From the NCBI GenBank assembly GCA_040830545.1, contig JBFOMB010000105.1, positions 1-40,338 of the forward strand: a stretch of 40,338 bases of DNA. The letters are read 5' to 3'. Below are positions 9,590 to 18,400 of the stretch, piece after piece. A program made the position numbers and the translations under genes. The notes under the pieces are model-generated. The model did not search any database and had not been told where the DNA came from. It saw only the letters and a list, made by a program, of their open reading frames with translations. The stretch comes from HXMU1420-2 sp040830545 (GTDB taxonomy: Bacteria; Pseudomonadota; Alphaproteobacteria; Rhodobacterales; Rhodobacteraceae). Position 1 is the first letter of the stretch. Every line of letters starts with the position of its first letter.

Positions 9590-10521
<932 letters not shown>

Positions 10522-10528
10522 GATGATT

Positions 10529-10610
10529 GTGCGCGCTGGCGCGCACGCAGGTTGTCTCGTCGAAAACCGTCCCGGTTTTCTCCTCGGAGTTCGGCAGCAA
10601 GCTGCCGAAC
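10529..10610. repeat. Three consecutive perfect hairpins (structured intergenic element)
   Basis: Three perfect stem-loops follow one another between the esterase and the next gene. The first is GTGCGCGC/GCGCGCAC (10529-10546, 2-nt loop). The second is GAAAACCG/CGGTTTTC (10562-10580, 3-nt loop). The third is GTTCGGCAGC/GCTGCCGAAC (10589-10610, 2-nt loop). The last is followed at some distance by TATTTTTGG and might help termination, but the array is more like a palindromic intergenic repeat. Confidence 0.6.
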
Positions 10611-10680
10611 GGTTGAGTATTTTTGGAACAATGAAGAGAGAAGGGGTGCGGGGCACGGGTTCAGTGCTTATGTTGGAACT

Positions 10681-11046
10681 ATGAGAGCGACCGCAATGTG
10701 CCTGTTGGCCAGCCTGGCTGTGACGCCTCCTGTGTTCGCGCAGGATGAGGGGTCAGAGTTGATGCGCAAAGGGTTGGAGCTGTTTTTCGAGGGGCTTCAA
10801 GATGAATTGTCCCCGGCCTTGCGCGAATTTTCGGACCTCGCGGTCGAAGCTGGCCCGGCGTTGCGCGAGTTCCTGCAAGAGATGGGGCCGGCCTTTGGTG
10901 AAGTCTTGGCGGAAATCAAGGATTGGTCAGCCTATCACCCGCCGGAGATTTTGCCGAACGGGGACATTATCATTCGGCGCAAAACACCTGTCGCGCCTGA
11001 GCCCGAAGCGATTGAACCGGATACGGATGGTCAGATTGAGCTTTAG
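10681..11046 (+). CDS. Small secreted protein of unknown function (conserved Rhodobacterales type)
   Basis: A 121-residue protein with a signal peptide (hydrophobic core after MRATAMC, cleavage likely at VFA-QD). The middle carries repeated helical units (two PALREF copies, then GPAFGEVLAEIKDW). The tail contains YHPPEILPNGDIIIRRKTP followed by an acidic end. From memory, relatives with this tail are widespread in Rhodobacterales and are sometimes labelled AAA+ ATPase. No P-loop exists here, so that name would be wrong. The ATG at 10681 is chosen because the 43 codons before it run through a hairpin array. Its stop overlaps the stop of the convergent ppx gene. Confidence 0.65.
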   Translation: MRATAMCLLASLAVTPPVFAQDEGSELMRKGLELFFEGLQDELSPALREFSDLAVEAGPALREFLQEMGPAFGEVLAEIKDWSAYHPPEILPNGDIIIRRKTPVAPEPEAIEPDTDGQIEL

Positions 11047-12602
11047 CGCTTGCGCGGCAAGATCACCTTGAGTTCTGCATCAAGTGATGAGGCCAGGGAA
11101 TTCAGCCGCGCCTCTGCCACTTCTCCGAAAAGCGGCACGCTGGCAGAGGTCAGGCGCAATTGCAGTAGGCGACGTCGTGGTGCCCAGGACAGTTCACCCG
11201 GTTGCGCGTTTTCCTGGGTCCACATCATCGCGCCAAAGCGCATCGCCTTGCCCAGGATTTCTGCCTGACGCTGGTCGTCCGGGTGCAAGAGGTCGATCAT
11301 CTGGTCAAAACTGGTGCCGTCCCGTTTGTTCCGGTAGCGGTGCATTAGGGCGAGCCCCAGATAGACTCGTTCCTGATGAGTTAGACCGCCCAGATTGGCG
11401 CGGGTGGCGTTGTCAAAACACACTTCGGCCCGGTAGTCGGGATGGGCGCGCCAGCTAACATCGTGCAGCAGGCAGGCGGCCTTGATGATCCGCCGGCGTT
11501 CCGGCGGGCAACGTGCGAACAGGGGGCGCACGAAAGTGTAGAGTTGTGCGCCAAAACCCGGCTGGCGGGCATCCTTGTCCTCGGCAAAGAAGCAGGCTTC
11601 GATCAGGGGATCGCGTTCGCGCAAGGGCTGGGGCATTTGTTCGTAGAGCAGCCCTTCACGGATGCCATAGCTGGACACCGCAATGTCGTGCGGGCGGAAG
11701 GTGCGGACCAGCCGTTTCAGCACCTCGATTGCGTAAGGCACCAATGCCATGCGAGTCATGCTGACACCGCTCATGGATTTCAGTTCTTCAAGGCTGTGCG
11801 AGGCGATGAACTTGGCCGTTTCGCTGACCGATTTGGAGGTCATGCGGTATTCGTGCAGCACGCGCAGCGGGTAGCCACGCCGGACCATGTCGAGCTTAGC
11901 AATCGCGCGCCAGCTACCTCCGACAAGGAACAGGCGGTTTCGCTGAGGGCCCAGTGCTTCGCGCATGTCAGCGATGGTGGATTTGATATGGGCGTGGCGG
12001 CCCTTTTTGCCCCCTTTCACGTCGCGCAGTTTCAGAGGACCCAGCGGGCTGGTTACACGTTTGCCCACCTTACCATCCGATATTTCGGCCAGTTCCATAG
12101 ACGCGCCGCCAATGTCGCAGACCAGCCCGTAAGAACCGGGCCATCCCAGCAGGACGCCCTGCGCGGACAGCCGCGCCTCTTCATCGCCGCTGATGACGTG
12201 AAGCGTCATGCCGGTCTGATCCAGCACTTCGGCACAGAAGGACGGTCCATCCTTGGCGTCGCGCACAGCAGCTGTGGCAACGGCGGAGAGCGGGGGCAGG
12301 TCCATGCCTTCGGCAATGGCCTGGAACCGGCGGATGGCGCTGAGCGCGCGCACGCGGCCTTCGGGGTTCAGCCGTCCTGTATCAGCAAGGCCCGCGCCAA
12401 GGCCGCACATGATCTTTTCGTTGTAGAAATAGGCGGGGGACCGGGCGGCCCCGTCAAACACGACCAGGCGAACCGAGTTGGACCCGACATCCACCACGCC
12501 TACCCGGGACAGGGCCCGTGACGACGGATTCGCGAACAGCGGCGGTAAGAACAGGTCGGCATCCTGTTGCTCTGCGGTCTTTTGCAGCGTCATGGCGTCC
12601 AT
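11043..12602 (-). CDS. ppx: Exopolyphosphatase, Ppx/GppA family
   Basis: A 519-residue Ppx/GppA phosphatase that would release phosphate from polyphosphate ends or hydrolyse pppGpp. The actin-like ATPase fold is marked by VVDVGSNSVRLVVFD near residues 36-50, the conserved ISGDEEARLS segment, and the DIGGASMEL loop. A C-terminal HD-like region (CLLHDVSWRAHPDY) completes it. Two starts are possible (12602 and the ATG at 12593); neither has a strong ribosome site. In many Rhodobacterales a polyphosphate kinase gene sits directly upstream after hdaA; here only about 100 bp separate ppx from hdaA. Confidence 0.88.
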   Translation of the reverse strand: MDAMTLQKTAEQQDADLFLPPLFANPSSRALSRVGVVDVGSNSVRLVVFDGAARSPAYFYNEKIMCGLGAGLADTGRLNPEGRVRALSAIRRFQAIAEGMDLPPLSAVATAAVRDAKDGPSFCAEVLDQTGMTLHVISGDEEARLSAQGVLLGWPGSYGLVCDIGGASMELAEISDGKVGKRVTSPLGPLKLRDVKGGKKGRHAHIKSTIADMREALGPQRNRLFLVGGSWRAIAKLDMVRRGYPLRVLHEYRMTSKSVSETAKFIASHSLEELKSMSGVSMTRMALVPYAIEVLKRLVRTFRPHDIAVSSYGIREGLLYEQMPQPLRERDPLIEACFFAEDKDARQPGFGAQLYTFVRPLFARCPPERRRIIKAACLLHDVSWRAHPDYRAEVCFDNATRANLGGLTHQERVYLGLALMHRYRNKRDGTSFDQMIDLLHPDDQRQAEILGKAMRFGAMMWTQENAQPGELSWAPRRRLLQLRLTSASVPLFGEVAEARLNSLASSLDAELKVILPRKR

Positions 12603-12701
12603 CCCCGAACGTTTGCAGAAAGGATGCGGAATTGTACCCTTTGGGTCAATTGTAGGACCTCTCCCATGCCGGTGCAGTGGCGGATTTGTCGCGAGGGCGG
12701 G

Positions 12702-13382
12702 TCATGGCTGATCCATCATACGGGCCAGTTCCTGCGCGGCCAGAGGGCGCGACAGGCTGCGGGATTCGCGCAATGCGGCCAGATCCAGTGCGGTGACAAT
12801 CCGGGCGGCCATTTCAAAGGACCGATCCATATGGGCGATCAGGTAGGGGATCACGTCGCGGCGGGGCACGATCTGGCGGTCCGCGAACAATTTGGCCAGA
12901 ACGGCGGTCAGCAGCGCGTCATCTGGTGGGCTGAGCGCAACGGCCTGAGTGCCTGCCATTCGGCTTTGCAGGTCGGGCAGGGGCAGGTCCCATTGGCCAG
13001 GCTCGGCGCGGCCGGTCAGCAATAGCGGCTGGCGTTCGGCCTGGGTCATGTTGTGCAGGTGAAAGAGCGCAGTTTGCGCTGCGTCATTGCTGCGGATGTC
13101 CGGCACGTCCTCGATGGCCAGCGGGGTCTGGATCAAGGCAGGCAGGTCCGCGTTCGGGAGATCTGCCGCTGCCACGACTTTCCCATCCATGGCGGTGGCC
13201 CAGACATGGGCCAGATGGGTTTTGCCGGACCCTTGGGGACCGTAGAGGACCAGTTTCGGGGCAATCCACGTTTGCGGTGTATCAATCAGCGTCACGGCCA
13301 GCGCATTGGCAGGCGAGACAAAGAAATCCTCGCGCCCAAGTGCCCGGCGCACTGGCAAGTCAAAGCTCAGCTGTTCGGCCAT
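12702..13382 (-). CDS. hdaA: DnaA-related replication regulator HdaA
   Basis: A 226-residue DnaA-like AAA+ protein lacking the DNA-binding domain IV. The N-terminal QLSFDLP (residues 4-10) is the beta-clamp-binding motif of Hda proteins, and Walker A is GPQGSGKTH (48-56). Hda with the DNA-loaded clamp promotes ATP hydrolysis on DnaA and so prevents re-initiation. It starts 1 nt after the stop of the AI-2E permease gene, so the two are co-transcribed. Confidence 0.88.
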   Translation of the reverse strand: MAEQLSFDLPVRRALGREDFFVSPANALAVTLIDTPQTWIAPKLVLYGPQGSGKTHLAHVWATAMDGKVVAAADLPNADLPALIQTPLAIEDVPDIRSNDAAQTALFHLHNMTQAERQPLLLTGRAEPGQWDLPLPDLQSRMAGTQAVALSPPDDALLTAVLAKLFADRQIVPRRDVIPYLIAHMDRSFEMAARIVTALDLAALRESRSLSRPLAAQELARMMDQP

Positions 13383-13383
13383 G

Positions 13384-14475
13384 TCAGGACTCGTCCTGCT
13401 CCTCTGCCTGTGCTCTGGCGGTCAGGCCCAGATACAGCACGCCAGTCTTGTACTGTTCGGTTACGTAGCGGGCGATGACCCCCAGGGCGGCGGCAGTCGG
13501 CACCGCGACCAGCATACCAACGAAACCGAACAATGCGCCAAAGACGGATAAGGCCAGCAGCAGCCAAACAGGGTGCAGGCCAACCGAATTGCCGACCAGT
13601 TTGGGCGTCAGGAAATTGCCCTCGGCCACCTGACCGACCCAGAAGATCAGTCCGACAATGGCGATGCTGCCCCATTCGCCCCAAAACTGGAACAGCGCCA
13701 GCCCGATGGCCAGAACGCCGCCGATCAGCGCGCCCAGATACGGGATGAAGGTCACAAGGCCTGCGATGAATCCGACGGCAAGGCCGAAATTCAGGCCGAC
13801 CAACATCAGGGAAACGGCATAGTAAGTGCCAAGGATCAGACAGACCGTGCCCATGCCGCGCACGAACCCGGCCAGCACCGTGTCAATCTCACTCGCCAGA
13901 CGGCGGATCACTGGGGCATGGTCGCGTGGCAGCAATTCGTCCAGACCGGCAATCATGCGATCCCAATCCAGCAGCAGATAGACTGCGACAACCGGGGCGA
14001 TGATGATGAAGACAAAGACGTTGATCACCGACAGAGCCGAATGGAACAGCGAGTTCAGCAATTCACCGCTTCTGCCTTGCAATGCCTCGCCCACACGGAT
14101 CAGGGCCTGACGGATGGTCGAGTCCTCGTTCAGGATCGTGGGGAATCGTTCGATCAGAAACGCCTGCAGGTCGCGGGCCAGTTGCGGCAGGATTTCAACC
14201 AGATCGACCAACTGCGTGATCAGCGTGGGGATGATGACCAACAGGCTGAGTACGAGGCCGAGAATGCCGAGCACGGCGATGATGCCGGTTGCGGCCGCAC
14301 GTGACAGACCTGCGCGTTCCAACCGGTCCGCGACCGGGTCCAGGAAATAGGCAATCGCGCCACCCACGACAAAGGGCAGCAGAACATCGCCCAGAAACCA
14401 CAAGGTCAACAGGAATACCGCAGCGGCGACACCCCAGATTTTTGCCTGATCACGTACGGGAAGGGCCATGGTCAC
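13384..14475 (-). CDS. AI-2E family (PerM-like) membrane transporter
   Basis: A 363-residue membrane protein with about seven to eight hydrophobic segments and a polar central region (residues 100-160). It shows the family signatures PVVAVYLLLDWDRM and FIPYLGALIGG. Members range from autoinducer-2 exporters (TqsA) to Na+/H+ antiporters, so substrate is not assignable. The position before hdaA is conserved in this lineage. It is probably the first gene of a permease-hdaA-ppx operon, with its promoter in the 153-bp gap shared with the divergent luxR gene. Confidence 0.85.
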   Translation of the reverse strand: MTMALPVRDQAKIWGVAAAVFLLTLWFLGDVLLPFVVGGAIAYFLDPVADRLERAGLSRAAATGIIAVLGILGLVLSLLVIIPTLITQLVDLVEILPQLARDLQAFLIERFPTILNEDSTIRQALIRVGEALQGRSGELLNSLFHSALSVINVFVFIIIAPVVAVYLLLDWDRMIAGLDELLPRDHAPVIRRLASEIDTVLAGFVRGMGTVCLILGTYYAVSLMLVGLNFGLAVGFIAGLVTFIPYLGALIGGVLAIGLALFQFWGEWGSIAIVGLIFWVGQVAEGNFLTPKLVGNSVGLHPVWLLLALSVFGALFGFVGMLVAVPTAAALGVIARYVTEQYKTGVLYLGLTARAQAEEQDES

Positions 14476-14628
14476 TCATCCGGTTTTGTCCTGTGACATT
14501 GCCCAAGCTGCCCGGCGTTGCAAGGGAAATGCCGGGGTGCCGCGTGGGAATACGCGGATTTTTTCCCCGTGGGTCCAGTCTTGTTTGATGGTCGCGCGAT
14601 GGCGTTGCGCGTGGTAGACTGAGTCAAA

Positions 14629-15474
14629 ATGAACGAGCCAGACCGAATATATGACACGGGCTCTGACGCCCCGATTGACACTGGGCCATCGCCTGACCGG
14701 ATGATGTCCAATCTGGTTCGAATTGCCGAGGCGCGTTATGTCGAAGAGGTCTGGGTCCGCCTGACCGAGATGCTGCGCGAGTTTGGGTTCACCCGCATAA
14801 ACTATGGTCTCACCTGTACACGCGCAGGGCGCAGCATTGGCGATCCGCGTGATGTGCTGTTCCTCAGCACACATGCGCTGGACCGGGTACGGGCGCATCA
14901 CGAATCCGGGCTGTATCTGAAAACGCCGGAATATCGCTGGGTGTTGGAAAACGTGGGCGCTGTGTCGTGGGGCTGGACCGCGCAGGAACGCGCGGCGGGT
15001 CGGTTGACTGATGAAGAATGCGCCGCAATGGATGCGATTGCAGCCGAGCGACGCTGTGCGGGCTATTCCATCAGCTTTGCAGAAGGCAACCAGCGTTCCA
15101 AGGCGGCCATGGGGCTGGCGGGGGGACGGCAGGTCAGTCAGGACGACTTGGATGCGCACTGGGCAGTGATTGGCGACGCCGTACTTGCGCTGTGCAACAT
15201 GGCCCATCTGCGGATATGCGCGCTGCCTCTGCCAGTGCCCGGAGGGACGCTGACGGACCGGCAGCGCGAGTTGTTGGAATGGACGGCGGATGGAAAGACG
15301 ATACAGGATATCTCTGTTCTGACCGGCCTGTCGGTCAGTGCCATCGAAAAACACCTGCGCCGCGCGCGGGATTTTCTGGGGGTCGAGACTACGGCACAGG
15401 CGGTGGCCAAGGCGGCGTTGCTGAACCAGATGTTTATCGGGACAGAGGCCGAATTGGGACTGCGCCAAGCGTAA
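14629..15474 (+). CDS. LuxR-family solo transcriptional regulator
   Basis: A 281-residue regulator with an autoinducer-binding-like N-terminal domain (about 25-195) and a LuxR helix-turn-helix (about 208-268: LTDRQRELLEW, then ISVLTGLSVSAIEKHLRRAR). No luxI synthase is nearby. In the ligand domain the segment YLKTPEYRW stands where AHL receptors usually have Tyr-x(n)-Asp-Pro, so the amide-contacting Asp seems replaced by Thr. The protein may sense a non-AHL ligand or none. It is divergent from the AI-2E permease gene. Confidence 0.82.
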   Translation: MNEPDRIYDTGSDAPIDTGPSPDRMMSNLVRIAEARYVEEVWVRLTEMLREFGFTRINYGLTCTRAGRSIGDPRDVLFLSTHALDRVRAHHESGLYLKTPEYRWVLENVGAVSWGWTAQERAAGRLTDEECAAMDAIAAERRCAGYSISFAEGNQRSKAAMGLAGGRQVSQDDLDAHWAVIGDAVLALCNMAHLRICALPLPVPGGTLTDRQRELLEWTADGKTIQDISVLTGLSVSAIEKHLRRARDFLGVETTAQAVAKAALLNQMFIGTEAELGLRQA

Positions 15475-15486
15475 GCCACTGGCGTA

Positions 15487-15507
15487 GCCCCGGACCTGAT
15501 CCGGGGC
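15487..15507. repeat. REP-like palindrome, copy 1
   Basis: GCCCCGGA-cctga-TCCGGGGC is a perfect 8-bp stem. It is a variant of the CCCGGACTTGATCCGGGA element also found near 18.1 and 34.9 kb. It sits between the convergent luxR and lysR genes. Confidence 0.7.
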
Positions 15508-15524
15508 CTCGGATCACGGCGGCA

Positions 15525-15551
15525 GAGGTCCCGGTGCGGGGGCCGGGACTG
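15525..15551 (-). repeat. REP-like palindrome, inverted degenerate copy
   Basis: Read on the minus strand this gives GCAGTCCCGG, a changed 7-nt centre, and CCGGGACCTC. Its flanks match the 18.1-kb copy exactly while the loop differs. With copy 1 it forms a head-to-head pair, as in BIME-type elements. Confidence 0.55.
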
Positions 15552-15558
15552 CGTTGCG

Positions 15559-16401
15559 TCAGACTTGCGCTCTCAGCCATCTGACGAAACGTTCCGACAA
15601 CCCGGTTTCTCTGTGGCCGCGTTGGATCAGGTAGTAGCCCAGCGTTTCAGCAGGCGCGCCGTCCAGTGGAACCAGTCGGCCAGCGGCCACATCATCTGCG
15701 ACCATGAAATCCGGACACAGTACCATGCCCATACCTGCAACGGCCGCCCGCAGCGCCGCGTCGTCCACATCGAAGCTGGCTGCGTACTGCAACATGATGC
15801 CTTCCTGTCCGGTGGACCTCAGCCACAGGTCCCAATCCCAGTTTCCTGTTGCGGATTGCAGGGCCGGAATCGTCCGCCAACTCGGTCGCACGGCGCTGGG
15901 TGACAGGTGCGGGCGGCAACGGTCCTTCAGCAGGATGTCAGCCCCGTCGGGCAGGTCATCCCGCCGTACGTATGCAATTGCAATGTCCGCTGCGGTGCGA
16001 TCCGGCAGCCCTGTGCCATTCACCGTTTCCAGCCTGATGCGCGCATGTGGATTGCGCGCCCGGAAGGATTCGAGCCGGGGTATCAGCCATCGGGTCGCAA
16101 GCGTCATGGAGACCGACACGGTTAATTCATGTGCATCCCGCGCAACATTCTCCAAAGCGCCATGCAGGATCGCCAATCCAGCAGCCGCCTCTTCCGCAAG
16201 CGCTGCACCTGCCGGTGTCAGTTCAATTCCGTTGTTGCGCCGTTGGAACAGCGGCGTGCCTAGAGCGCGTTCCAATTGGCGCACCTGATGACTAACTGCG
16301 CCGGGAGTGACGCTTAATTCACTCGCCGCCAGTTTCAAGCTACCTAACCGCGCCGCTGCGAGAAACACGCGCAGGGCGTTGAGGGAAGGCGGATGCTGCA
16401 T
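15559..16401 (-). CDS. LysR-family transcriptional regulator (GcvA-like)
   Basis: A 280-residue LysR regulator: winged helix at about 5-62 (LAASELSVTPGAVSHQVRQLE, then LGTPLFQRRNNGIELTPAG) and a periplasmic-binding-like effector domain. The frame allows a TTG three bases earlier, but the ATG at 16401 is the better start. It is divergent from an EamA exporter with a 16-bp perfect palindrome in the gap. By the usual LysR logic it probably controls the exporter. Effector unknown. Confidence 0.85.
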   Translation of the reverse strand: MQHPPSLNALRVFLAAARLGSLKLAASELSVTPGAVSHQVRQLERALGTPLFQRRNNGIELTPAGAALAEEAAAGLAILHGALENVARDAHELTVSVSMTLATRWLIPRLESFRARNPHARIRLETVNGTGLPDRTAADIAIAYVRRDDLPDGADILLKDRCRPHLSPSAVRPSWRTIPALQSATGNWDWDLWLRSTGQEGIMLQYAASFDVDDAALRAAVAGMGMVLCPDFMVADDVAAGRLVPLDGAPAETLGYYLIQRGHRETGLSERFVRWLRAQV

Positions 16402-16425
16402 CAAATTTATTCACTCAAGGCTAGA

Positions 16426-16441
16426 AAAACAAATTTGTTTT
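16426..16441. promoter_or_regulatory. Perfect 16-bp palindrome, probable LysR operator
   Basis: AAAACAAATTTGTTTT is a perfect palindrome in the divergent lysR/exporter gap. A related half, CAAATTTA, lies at 16402-16409 against the lysR start codon. AT-rich dyads in this position are typical of LysR recognition and activation sites. Confidence 0.6.
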
Positions 16442-16492
16442 CAGCGCATTTTCATGGTCACTGAGGGAAATTTCAACACCAAAGGCTGTTCC

Positions 16493-17359
16493 ATGACCGC
16501 ATCAGACAACCGCGCCGCCGTGCTATGGGTGTTGCTGAGTACCGCAATCTTTTCGCTGATCTTCGCCTCGGCCAAGTTCGCGGATGGCGCGGTCAGCACG
16601 TCGCAAATCCTGTTGCTGCGGTATCTGTCGGGCTTTGCCACGGTCGCCGTGGTCGCGCATTTGCGCGGCGGTCTGAGGCAGCACCGGAGCTTTCGTCCCG
16701 TGCAACATGGGTTGCGCGCGTTCTTCGGTGTGTCGGCAGGATGGGCGATCACATGGGCTTCTGCGAGAATGCCGATTGCTGACGCAACAGCTCTGGGCAT
16801 GCTCTACGGCGTCTTGGCGGTGCTGCTGGGGATTGTCGTTCTGGGCGAACGCGTGATGCGCGCTCATTGGGTTGCGATCCTGCTGTCGTTGGCCGGGGCG
16901 GGCGTGTTGCTGTGGGGGCAAGGCGCGTTTCGCGGGGCGTTGCCGCTGGTCCCCGCGAGCGTGGCGTTCCTCAGCGCGGTACTTTTGGCGCTGGAAGGGC
17001 TCTACATCCAACGCCTCAGCCGGGCTGAACCTGCCCTGACACTGCTCCTCAACGTGGCCCCCTACGGCATCGCGCTGATGATCCTACCTGCGATCTGGAC
17101 GTGGCAGCCGCTGGATTTGTGGACGTTACTGTGGTGTCTGGCGCTGGGGCCGGTTGCGACCTTTGCGCAATATTGCACGATCCGGGGATTTCGGATTGCA
17201 CCGCTGTCCGTAGTAGGGCCGGTGGACTATTCCTGGCTGATCTTCGCGGTGCTGCTGGGTGTTTTTGTCTTTGGCGAGCGGCCCGGATGGGGCGTCTTGG
17301 TGGGTGGTGCGCTGATCGTGTTGGGGGGCGTGATGCTGGCCCGGATCAAGGCGCGCTGA
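16493..17359 (+). CDS. EamA/DMT-family exporter
   Basis: A 288-residue protein with about ten membrane helices in two EamA repeats. The second repeat ends with GPVDYSWLIFAVLLGVFVFGERP, and the first has GMLYGVLAVLLGIVVLGERV, the typical E-R after helix 5. Such proteins export amino acids or other small metabolites. The frame is open from 16307; an ATG at 16454 is an alternative, but 16493 begins with the family-like MTASDNRAAVLWVLLS and has AAAGG upstream. The adjacent LysR regulator and palindrome suggest substrate-induced expression. Confidence 0.83.
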   Translation: MTASDNRAAVLWVLLSTAIFSLIFASAKFADGAVSTSQILLLRYLSGFATVAVVAHLRGGLRQHRSFRPVQHGLRAFFGVSAGWAITWASARMPIADATALGMLYGVLAVLLGIVVLGERVMRAHWVAILLSLAGAGVLLWGQGAFRGALPLVPASVAFLSAVLLALEGLYIQRLSRAEPALTLLLNVAPYGIALMILPAIWTWQPLDLWTLLWCLALGPVATFAQYCTIRGFRIAPLSVVGPVDYSWLIFAVLLGVFVFGERPGWGVLVGGALIVLGGVMLARIKAR

Positions 17360-17399
17360 ACAGGCTGGACATTCCCGAGTTTCGGCGAGACAAGCGGGC

Positions 17400-18041
17400 A
17401 TGCCGGATCAGTCTTCTTCCCATTGGGCCAAAGTGTTCGAAACCGAAATGCGCGCGCGTCTGGGCGCGGATGGCAGCCATGACATTGGCCATTTTCGCCG
17501 CGTTTGGAAGCATGCGCAGGCGATAGCAAGAGAAGAGGGCGGCGATCGGGATGTGCTCGCCGCTGCGGCCTTCCTTCATGATCTGGTGAATCCGCCAAAA
17601 TCCTCCCCAGACCGGCCCCGTGCCTCTGCCCTGTCGGCTGAGGCGGCTGCACCTGTCTTGCGGGCACATGGGTTCCCAGAAGACAGGATTGCCGAGGTCC
17701 AGCATGCGATCCTGACTCACAGCTTTTCTGCCGGGATCGCACCCGAAACGCTGGAGGCGCGCATTTTGCAAGATGCGGACCGACTGGATGCACTTGGCGC
17801 AATCGGGATTGCGCGTTGTTTTAATGTTTCTGGGCAAATGGGGGGTGGATTGTTCGACCCGGACGACCCGTTGGCACATCACCGCCTTTTTGATGACCGA
17901 GCCTACGCGTTAGATCACTTCGAGACCAAACTGTACCGGATTGCGGAAACACTGCATACGAAAACAGCAAGGTCACGCGCAGAAACGCGCGTTTCCGTCA
18001 TGAAACGGTTTGTCGATGATCTGCTTTCGGAACTGACTTAG
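17400..18041 (+). CDS. HD-domain phosphohydrolase (YedJ-like)
   Basis: A 213-residue HD-domain protein. Metal ligands are visible as H27 and H31 in the GSHDIGH segment, H60-D61 in FLHDLVNPP, and the later DADRLDALG. These proteins hydrolyse nucleotides or related phosphate esters; the exact substrate is unknown. It begins 40 bp after the exporter stop and may be read from the same transcript. Confidence 0.82.
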   Translation: MPDQSSSHWAKVFETEMRARLGADGSHDIGHFRRVWKHAQAIAREEGGDRDVLAAAAFLHDLVNPPKSSPDRPRASALSAEAAAPVLRAHGFPEDRIAEVQHAILTHSFSAGIAPETLEARILQDADRLDALGAIGIARCFNVSGQMGGGLFDPDDPLAHHRLFDDRAYALDHFETKLYRIAETLHTKTARSRAETRVSVMKRFVDDLLSELT

Positions 18042-18400
18042 ACGGCGCTGGACGGTATTGTTCGAACGCTGTTGCAGTCCCGGACTTGATCCGGGACCTC
18101 CGCCGAAAGCGGTCATGCTCAAGGGCAATTGATCCGAAGCCGGTTTTTGGCGATCTCTGTCGCCTTCAAGCGCCTGATTTACATGCCACCAGACGGCAAG
18201 GGTTTTGCAAATTTTGTAGTCTCCGGATCACAGTCTTTGAGTCAGTCCCGGGGAAACAGGATTCCGGGGGCCAGTGTAAGTGGATCAACCGCAGTCCGGA
18301 GCATTCGTCCCCCCTTGGGCCATGCACGACATCTCAACACTCGCGTCTTGCGGGGTGCTGCTCAGGCAATATCAAAACTGCTGACCGGATTTCTCGCGCT
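18042..18400. other. Intergenic region between convergent HD gene and lexA
   Basis: This 359-bp stretch separates the HD gene from the end of lexA. Apart from the REP-like palindrome near its left end I see no gene, RNA or terminator. A 92-codon plus-strand open frame (18129-18407) has no family resemblance, no ribosome site and runs into lexA, so I do not count it. Confidence 0.5.
18077..18106 (+). repeat. REP-like palindrome, copy 2
   Basis: GTCCCGGA-cttga-TCCGGGAC is a perfect 8-bp stem followed by CTCCGCCGA. The 28 bp from 18079 to 18106 are identical to 34943-34970. Confidence 0.8.

Noticed and set aside
11442..12521. Long plus-strand open frame of 359 codons opposite ppx
   Set aside because: It mirrors the ppx reading frame in high-GC DNA, has no family-like motifs and no ribosome site.
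14476..15468. Minus-strand open frame of 330 codons opposite luxR
   Set aside because: Antisense shadow. luxR has both of its domains intact.
18042..18400. Possible comEC remnant or small gene after lexA
   Set aside because: No recognisable protein similarity. Only the palindromic repeat is supported.
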